Shown here: one piece after another, positions 59,996-64,000 of the stretch
How positions within the stretch are numbered: the first letter of the stretch is position 1
How the letters are laid out: every line of letters begins with the position of its first letter
Source: Rhabditoides inermis
Taxonomy: Eukaryota; Nematoda; Chromadorea; Rhabditida; Rhabditidae
Assembly (NCBI GenBank): GCA_963966185.1
Contig: CAWZYM010000067.1
Span: 1 to 64,000 of the forward strand
DNA length: 64,000 nucleotides
Reading direction: 5' to 3'
Program-made: the position numbers and the translations under genes
The notes under the pieces: generated by a model
Database searches by the model: none
What the model was told of the DNA's origin: nothing
The model's input: only the letters and a program-made list of their open reading frames with translations

Positions 59996-61608
59996 ACTGT
60001 CTTCAATGTCGAACCTGCTGACCGCTGCTTCCTAAACGAGAGCGTCTACGTGGTCATGTGAGAAGATCAGCGAAATATAGATATGAACAACAGGAACAAG
60101 AACAATTTGCAGTGCATTTCGTTCAGTATACTGTATTTTCAAAATCCAAGATAATGGTCCTCGAAAAATCCTGATCTAACTGCGTGGCCAAATATATGTC
60201 TATTCATATATATGTCTAGTTTTTCACGACAATCGGTAAATCTTGTAACCCTGAAAGTTTCAGAAAAATTACAACTTTTCCATTTTGAGTACTGGATATT
60301 GTATTTGCAAGTGACCTTGAATTCACAATTCCAAGTTTGCGAACGTGTCTGATCAACCGTGTTAGCTGGACCATGAAATGCTATTCTTTTCACACAGTTC
60401 AGCTTCAGTTCCAAAATTTTGAACCGTAAATAACTCGTAAAGGCGGTAATGTAAATTCAGGAACGCTTTTCGAAAGGAGATGTTTCTGTGATATCAGCTT
60501 CTGTGAGCTACTCCTTGTTCAAAATAGTCATTCGTAATTGCAATTGGAAATTTAACAGCTTTTGCGAATGATATCGATTTGTGTAGAAATAGAGAAGGGG
60601 AACACGACACTATAATATTCACTTGCTAACTGCAATTCACAACACGTGCAAAAAAGAAGGCATACTCCAAAACATGTGTTCTCTCTCTTCTCACACAAAC
60701 AATTGTCCCCACTATGCTGGAATAGCCTTTTTCAGTTGTTTCTCAGTGTTCGAATTCCGTACTTGTACCGACCGTCGTTACTCATGCATTTTACGATTTG
60801 ATTGTTCCGAAATTGCGGGATCACTGGTTTCATTCATCCATTCGATTATCTAAAAGGGCACAGCAATCCAACCACATTATCTATCTTCCTATACCGAACA
60901 TTCAGCGTTGTATTTGTGCGTTGTTTGAAGTTGTGTTCTCCGTGGAAATATTGATTCTCTCATTCCTCGTGTGTATTCAAACCAAGGTTATTCTATACTC
61001 TATACATGTAAGTGGCAGTGAGTTGGATTCTGCTTGAAAGACATCAAGATCACTCTATTACTACACTGAGAAGGAGCAGGTGAGGGTCTTTTTGAAAAAT
61101 GCGGAGAATGTGAGTGGAGTAGTAGTAGTTGAGAGAGAGAGAGAGAGAGAGAGAGATTGGAGGAGGGAGCAGAGTGGAGCAGACAGACATGTGGTCGCAT
61201 GGAGCAGTGGACTAGAGGGAGCAGGGAGCAGGAGACCGCGAATTGCACTCTCTCACTCTCTTTCTCCCTCTCCCTATCGCTCCTCCCATCAAATGACCCA
61301 GTTACAATCCCTTGCAAAGAACGCAGAGTGAACCTGCTAGAAACCAGTGTTTCTTCTGGTAAGCTCTCTTATCAACGGATATCAGCTGATTCGATGTGTT
61401 GCACACTATCTCTTCTTTCGTGTGCATGTGACTTTCTCTCTCTCCCCACTCTCTCTCACTCTCTCTCTCTCACTCTTTCTCTCTCTCACTCTTTCGAAAG
61501 TGCTTTGAAAAACAACAAACAGGCACGGCAATCGAGTATCACTACTATACGATCCATGCGCTGATAGTCGATATCACAATATTTGCGCACCCTTGTTTTC
61601 CCTCTCTG

Positions 61609-61656
<48 letters not shown>

Positions 61657-62437
61657 TGCCTATCTCTGTCTCTGTCAATCTCCCCCTCCCCTTCCTCTCA
61701 CCTTGCTTTGTTGATGCTGCCCCCTCCATTCTAGAGTCTCTCTCTTCCGGAATTCGGTTGATATATCCTCTTTTTACTTTTTTCACCCTTCTCCTCTCTC
61801 CACTGGGCGCCCTATTATCCCCCGTTCCGGTCGATTACCCCGTTCGGGGCGCCGCGTCTGCCCCCCAGTCTGCCCCCCGCGGACGATGTACCAGTTGAGT
61901 ACCAGTTGTCTCGCGGGTGCAATCTCACATTGGGAACATGACCTTTGTCTCCCTCCCTGCCTCCCTCTTTCCTTCCCTCTATCCTCTCTCTCTCTCTGCC
62001 TCATTCTCCCTCTCCCTCCCTCTCCCTCCCTCTCCTCCCTCCCTCCCTGCCTGGGCTGTTTGTTGTTTTCCCTTGTCACGCGCCGCCTCTTCTCCTCTCC
62101 CACCACTGCTACTCCAGCCTTTTCGTACGTCCCCTCCTCCTCCTCCGCGCTTCTCCGTTCACTGCTCCCTCTCCTCCACTTTGCCCATTTGTTGTTTTTA
62201 CCATGTGGGAATAGAATTGGAATCTCCCCTGCGTCTCTGCCGCTGGCCGCCTCGGAATGACTAGTGCAGTTTGCGTCCGTTCCTAGGTGCGCCGCGCTTT
62301 CTGCTTGTCTCTGCTCTCGCCTGCTGGCCAGCCAGCACAACCCGTATAAACAATACTCCAATCTCTCCATCCGCTCGTTTTGTGCATGTGTGTGTTAGCT
62401 GTGTGTGTCGATATGCATGTGATGCAGTGTGCATGGG

Positions 62438-62499
<62 letters not shown>

Positions 62500-62689
62500 T
62501 TCTGCACCCGCGTGACACACCGTGCGACCATCCCCCCTTCCCCTCTCTATTCCACACGCTTTCACTCGTGTTATTAGTGTACATGTGTGCGGCTATACGT
62601 GTGCTACGCGTTGTCTCTACCTGTGGCTGAGTGGGCGGGGCCTGCGGGGGCGCCCTGCCTCCCCCTCTCCTCCCCTTCTCCCTTCACAG
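59996..62689. other. Long region without recognised genes
   Basis: AT-rich to 61050, then CT- and GA-rich with (GA)n at 61132-61155, (CT)n at 61613-61651 and 62444-62498. Probably the upstream region and 5' UTR introns of the YPEL gene. An acceptor-like TTCTCCCTTCACAG ends at 62689. Confidence 0.5.
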
Positions 62690-62761
62690 CCTTCTCGTTT
62701 GAGGGACAGACTGGCTCGCAACTCTCATCGTTTGTCGGCGCGTCGCTGGTTCGTCACCAGA

Positions 62762-63586
62762 ATGAAGGTCCTCGAGCAGTCCACCAAGGACAACGCGCCC
62801 TCCAAGAAGACCAAGACTTTCCAGGTGCGTGTATTCATTGAAAACGTTTTCTCGCTGTTCTTGATGAGATTTGTCTAGTAACGAGTAACTATTATATGGA
62901 GTCAATTCTTGTCTTTCAGCAATACCTGCCTGCCGATGAGCGCACGTATAGCTGTGTGCACTGCAGGGCCAACCTGGCAAAACACGACGAACTCATATCC
63001 AAGGTACGTTTCGTGTGTCTGGAAACGTATTTCAATCTATACGTTGCAGTCGTTCCAAGGCAGTCAGGGCAAGGCGTATCTCTTCAATGCAGTGTGAGTC
63101 TCTCTTTCTCTCTCTCTCTCTCTCTCTCCGCCCACTCCCCTTCTGGGTCTTCTGGTCGGATATAGGGTGACATGTCTGGGATCTGGGGACGCTTTTTTTC
63201 TTTCTCTTCTTCTTTCCCATGTCCATTTGCTCATAAGGAGGCAATGTGGAAAAAAGAATGGGCTGGGATGTTTGTATGCGAAACATGATCATAGAATAAC
63301 AAAGTACGCGCACTATTTATCTAGTCCATCGGATGTCATGTGAGTGGTTCTTGCGCGTGAGAAAAAATAAATAGAGAGGGGGGGGGGAGAAGAAGTGGCG
63401 GAAGGGCGCAGCGGGAGTGGAGCGATGGGCAAATGCCCCGGGGGCATGCGCACTTGTCATGATGCGCTTGGTTGCAGGGTGAACGTGGGTTGTGGTCCGG
63501 CGGAGGAGAGGGTCCTTCTGACTGGTCTGCACGCCGTGGCAGACATCTACTGCGAGTGCTGCAAGACTACTCTCGGATGGAAATAC
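62762..63586 (+). CDS. Yippee-like zinc-binding protein (YPEL), 3' end beyond window
   Basis: A small, very conserved nuclear/centrosomal zinc-binding protein. Four exons are seen: 62762-62824 ([21 protein letters not shown]), 62920-63003, 63050-63093 and 63478-63586, totalling 100 codons. The Yippee domain is complete to [45 protein letters not shown] and [20 protein letters not shown], with the second Cys pair in [13 protein letters not shown]. In vertebrate YPEL1-5 the second pair reads YCENC, so one Asn is Cys here. The last exon, expected to start near EHAFE and encode the C-terminal 25 or so residues, is not found before 64000. The intervening DNA is a pyrimidine minisatellite in what must be the final intron. 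Confidence 0.95.
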
Positions 63587-63677
63587 GTGCGTTCTCCGTC
63601 TTTTCTCCCTTGATTGCCACACGCTGAACAAGGTCGGCGGACGGGCGCCAGCGAGCCATTGATCGGCAGTGCACTTG

Positions 63678-64000
63678 CAGCATCCCCTCCCTCCCTCCTC
63701 TCTCTCCCCCCTCTCCCCTCCCTCCCTCCCTCCTCTCTCTCTCCCCCCTCTCCCCTCCCTCCCTCCTCTCTCTCACCCCCCCCTCCCCTCCCTCCCTCCT
63801 CCTCACCCCCCCTCCCCTCCTCCCTCCTCTCTCTCCCCCCTCTCCCCTCCCTCCCTCCCTCCTCTCTCTCCCCCCTCTCCCCTCCCTCCCTCCCTCCTCT
63901 CTCTCTCCCCCCTCTCCCCTCCCTCCCTCCTCTCTCTCTCCCCCCCTCTCCCCTCCCTCCCTCCTCTCTCTCCCCCCTCTCCCCTCCCTCCCTCCTCTCT
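63678..64000. repeat. Pyrimidine minisatellite of about 31-34 bases, continuing past the window
   Basis: Tandem copies built around CCTCCCTCCCTCCTCTCTCT plus CCCCCCTCTCCC, about ten units to the window end. Probably within the last YPEL intron. Confidence 0.9.

Overview
The window is nuclear DNA of a small-genome animal, most likely a nematode or a close ecdysozoan relative. The genes are split by many short GT-AG introns and densely packed on both strands. The most lineage-specific gene is a neuropeptide precursor with eight FSGGxYGKR-type repeats, matching the nematode NLP-10 type. The ULK kinase, GABA-receptor and MFSD8 families are present in animal form. There is no bacterial-style operon, rRNA or CRISPR. 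Simple-sequence DNA is extremely abundant: (CT/GA)n in many introns, plus kilobase-scale purine/pyrimidine arrays.

Layout. 1-1060: a decayed LINE reverse transcriptase. 2274-2650: a hairpin (foldback) element. 3567-5248: a DDE transposon remnant with ~270-bp inverted ends that each carry a tRNA-Gly-like sequence. 5811-12696, minus strand: two unrecognised genes and PRPF3/Prp3 (U4/U6 snRNP). 13683-16324, plus: an MFSD8/CLN7-like transporter. 16607-17097: a second copy of the first hairpin family. 17100-20280: a polypyrimidine higher-order repeat and a 42-bp minisatellite. 20565-23880, minus: a protein tyrosine phosphatase with a 1.39-kb hairpin in one intron. 25440-28659, minus, and 29747-33228, plus: two Cys-loop receptor subunits arranged head to head, GRD/LGC-37-like and GAB-1/LCCH3-like. 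35023-40187, minus: the autophagy kinase ULK/UNC-51. Then on the plus strand: TAF12 (41158-43071), a GEN1-like XPG-family nuclease (43798-45868), BCAS2/SPF27 (46576-47648) and an M28-peptidase-like protein lacking key catalytic residues (48198-49977). 51722-53293, minus: the NLP-10-like neuropeptide gene. 53300-62700: gene-poor DNA with large GGAGAA and GGGAGA arrays and two more hairpin elements. 62762-63586, plus: a Yippee-like (YPEL) gene that runs past the window end.

The genes are mostly housekeeping: two spliceosome proteins (Prp3, BCAS2), a TFIID subunit, a DNA-junction nuclease, ULK and a lysosomal-type transporter. There is also a neural set: two GABA-receptor-type subunits and a neuropeptide. 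I assembled exon models by hand. For Prp3, PTP, LGC-37-like, GAB-1-like, ULK, TAF12, GEN1-like, BCAS2 and NLP-10-like, the proposed exons add up to whole codons without internal stops. Three things stand out: an unusual number of introns ending in GAG rather than CAG/TAG, several introns of only 41-46 bases, and at least five inverted-repeat elements of four unrelated sequences, two of them sitting in introns.
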